Assembly: GCA_963807015.1 (NCBI GenBank) | Contig: CAWEAS010000015.1 | Location: forward strand, 124,001 to 188,000 | DNA from: JAJPKK01 sp963807015 | GTDB lineage: Bacteria; Pseudomonadota; Alphaproteobacteria; Rhizobiales; Xanthobacteraceae | DNA length: 64,000 bases | Direction: 5' to 3' | Part shown: positions 63,081 through 64,000 of the stretch, in pieces | How positions within the stretch are numbered: the first letter of the stretch is position 1 | How the letters are laid out: each line of letters opens with the position of its first letter | The notes under the pieces: generated by a model | What the model was told of the DNA's origin: nothing | What the model saw: the letters and a program-made list of their open reading frames with translations, nothing else | Database searches by the model: none | Made by a program: the position numbers and the translations under genes

Positions 63081-64000
63081 ATGATCATCCGTAAGCTGGT
63101 TGCCTGGTTTGAGCTCAAATGGGAAGAATCGCAAATAAAGAAAGCTACCGCGGCTTTGGATGATTTTGCCAAGCATGCCGATACAGCGCTTAAGGCGGTA
63201 TCAGCTCATTTTGTGGCCCGATCTATCAAAGGGTTTGTCACCGACACTGCCATGGCCATGGATGAGCTCGGCAAATCCTCAGAACGCTTCAACATATCAG
63301 CCTCTGCCTTAGAAGAGCTTAAATATGCCGCTGAGCAATCGTGCTATTCCCTTAGAAACTTTGGAAGGCTCATTACGAACGCTTCACAAAACTGCCCTTG
63401 AGTCCCGCTGGGGAATGGTTGAATCGGCGCAGAAGTTTCGGCTGTTGGGTATGAGTGCCACCGATGTGGAAGGGCGTCTCAACAATCCTTTAGAGCTTTT
63501 GAGTAAGCTTTCCGATCGCATGCATGCTATGCCCAATCCTATCAAACAGGCCTGGGCGATGGATAAGATGTTTGGTGATGAAGGGCAGACACTGCTGCCA
63601 TTTTTGAAGCAAGGCTCAGCAGGTATAAAGAACCTGAGAGAGGAGGCCCGCGATCTTGGAGTGGTGTTGGACGATCAGGCTATTGTAAGGTCGATACAGT
63701 TTAGAAAGGCCCTAAGGGGTATCAATGCTGCGATACTAGGTTTCTCCCGAGTTATCGTGGACAATATTTTGCCCGCCCTGACATGGACGTTAAGGGGCAT
63801 AGCCAAGGCCGTCGCCTCATTACGACAGCTTTCCGCCACAGCCTCGGGTATTCGAGTATTACAGATCACCCTTATGGGCTTAGGTGCGATATTGGCCGCG
63901 CTGGCCGTCAAAGCCTTGCTCGCGTTTGCACCATTATTGTTGATGGCTGCAGCGGTGATTCTGGTGGTCGAAGATCTGTGGGTGGCCTTTGAAGATGGCG
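63081..64000 (+). pseudogene. Phage tape measure protein, frameshifted, cut by window end
   Basis: Starts MIIRKLVAWFELKWEESQIKKATAALDDFAKHADTALKAVSAHFVARSIKGFVTDTAMAMDELGKSSERFNISASALEELKYAAEQS. One base slip near 63,355 leads to LEGSLRTLHKTALESRWGMVESAQKFRLLG and then GDEGQTLLPFLKQGSAGIKNLREEARDLGVVLDDQ and hydrophobic helices (LQITLMGLGAILAALAVKALLAFAPLLLMAAAVILVVEDLWVAFEDG) to the end. Sets tail length. The start follows long A runs with no good ribosome site. Confidence 0.75.

Noticed and set aside
1..64000. tRNA, rRNA or riboswitch genes
   Set aside because: I looked for tRNA-like cloverleaves, CCA ends and rRNA signatures and found none I could support; no covariance search was possible.

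Overview
The window has two compositionally different parts that meet at about position 28,030. Positions 1 to about 28,030 are high-GC and densely coding. Gene content (Tat-exported oxidoreductases, Rieske dioxygenases, molybdenum hydroxylase, PQQ dehydrogenase, many periplasmic solute-binding proteins) fits a metabolically versatile alphaproteobacterium, probably Bradyrhizobium-like; that host assignment is inference. Positions from about 28,030 to 64,000 are AT-rich, with different codon use, three insertion sequences, toxin-antitoxin modules, a plasmid replication and partition region and a phage morphogenesis cluster. Its gene types (exported eukaryote-like GTPases, RCC1-like lipoprotein, CqsS/LqsS-like sensor kinase) suggest a host-associated gammaproteobacterium of the Legionella/Coxiella kind, a low-confidence inference. 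The change falls inside a reading frame (a potassium channel gene cut short at about 28,030), so the window is either a misassembly or a recent insertion.

High-GC part: 1-8.9 kb carries periplasmic redox genes (FAD oxidoreductase, beta-propeller protein with one c-type haem motif, two-subunit molybdenum hydroxylase, HbpS/GlcG-like protein, frameshifted PQQ dehydrogenase). 9.0-16.3 kb has a GntR-associated catabolic cluster (M20 hydrolase, regulator, PyrK-like and PyrD-like subunits, LLM flavin monooxygenase) flanked by two orphan solute-binding proteins. 16.6-26.8 kb has a frameshifted asparaginase-like gene, two Rieske alpha/beta pairs around an HpxZ/AtzH-like gene, a TctC-type binding protein, a two-subunit fumarase/tartrate dehydratase, a glutathione transferase and a flavin reductase. 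Together these look like degradation of aromatic or N-heterocyclic compounds and disposal of the resulting C4 acids.

Low-GC part: 28.3-31.9 kb holds a broken methyltransferase, a two-component system and a frameshifted phage-type repressor with a 13-bp operator-like repeat. 32.1-34.7 kb is a recombination module (Cas4/RecB-like nuclease, possible ssDNA-binding protein, RuvC-like resolvase and a truncated copy). 34.6-36.6 kb is a ParABS locus with identical 16-bp palindromes at its two ends. 36.7-41.2 kb is a primase, hexameric helicase and initiator set followed by 22-bp iterons and a hairpin, the layout of an IncQ-like origin. 41.7-43.1 kb has HicAB and a serine resolvase. 43.3-50.7 kb is accessory DNA: two exported GTPase genes, a lipoprotein and two IS elements with clear target duplications. 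50.8-64.0 kb is a myovirus head and tail operon from small terminase to tape measure, with an inverted RelE/HigB-type toxin-antitoxin pair and an IS1380-family element splitting a head-completion gene. No integrase is visible. The simplest reading is a decaying phage-plasmid.

About twenty single-base frameshifts are seen in the low-GC part and two in the high-GC part. Many but not all lie in homopolymers, so sequencing error and real decay must be separated before any gene is called dead.
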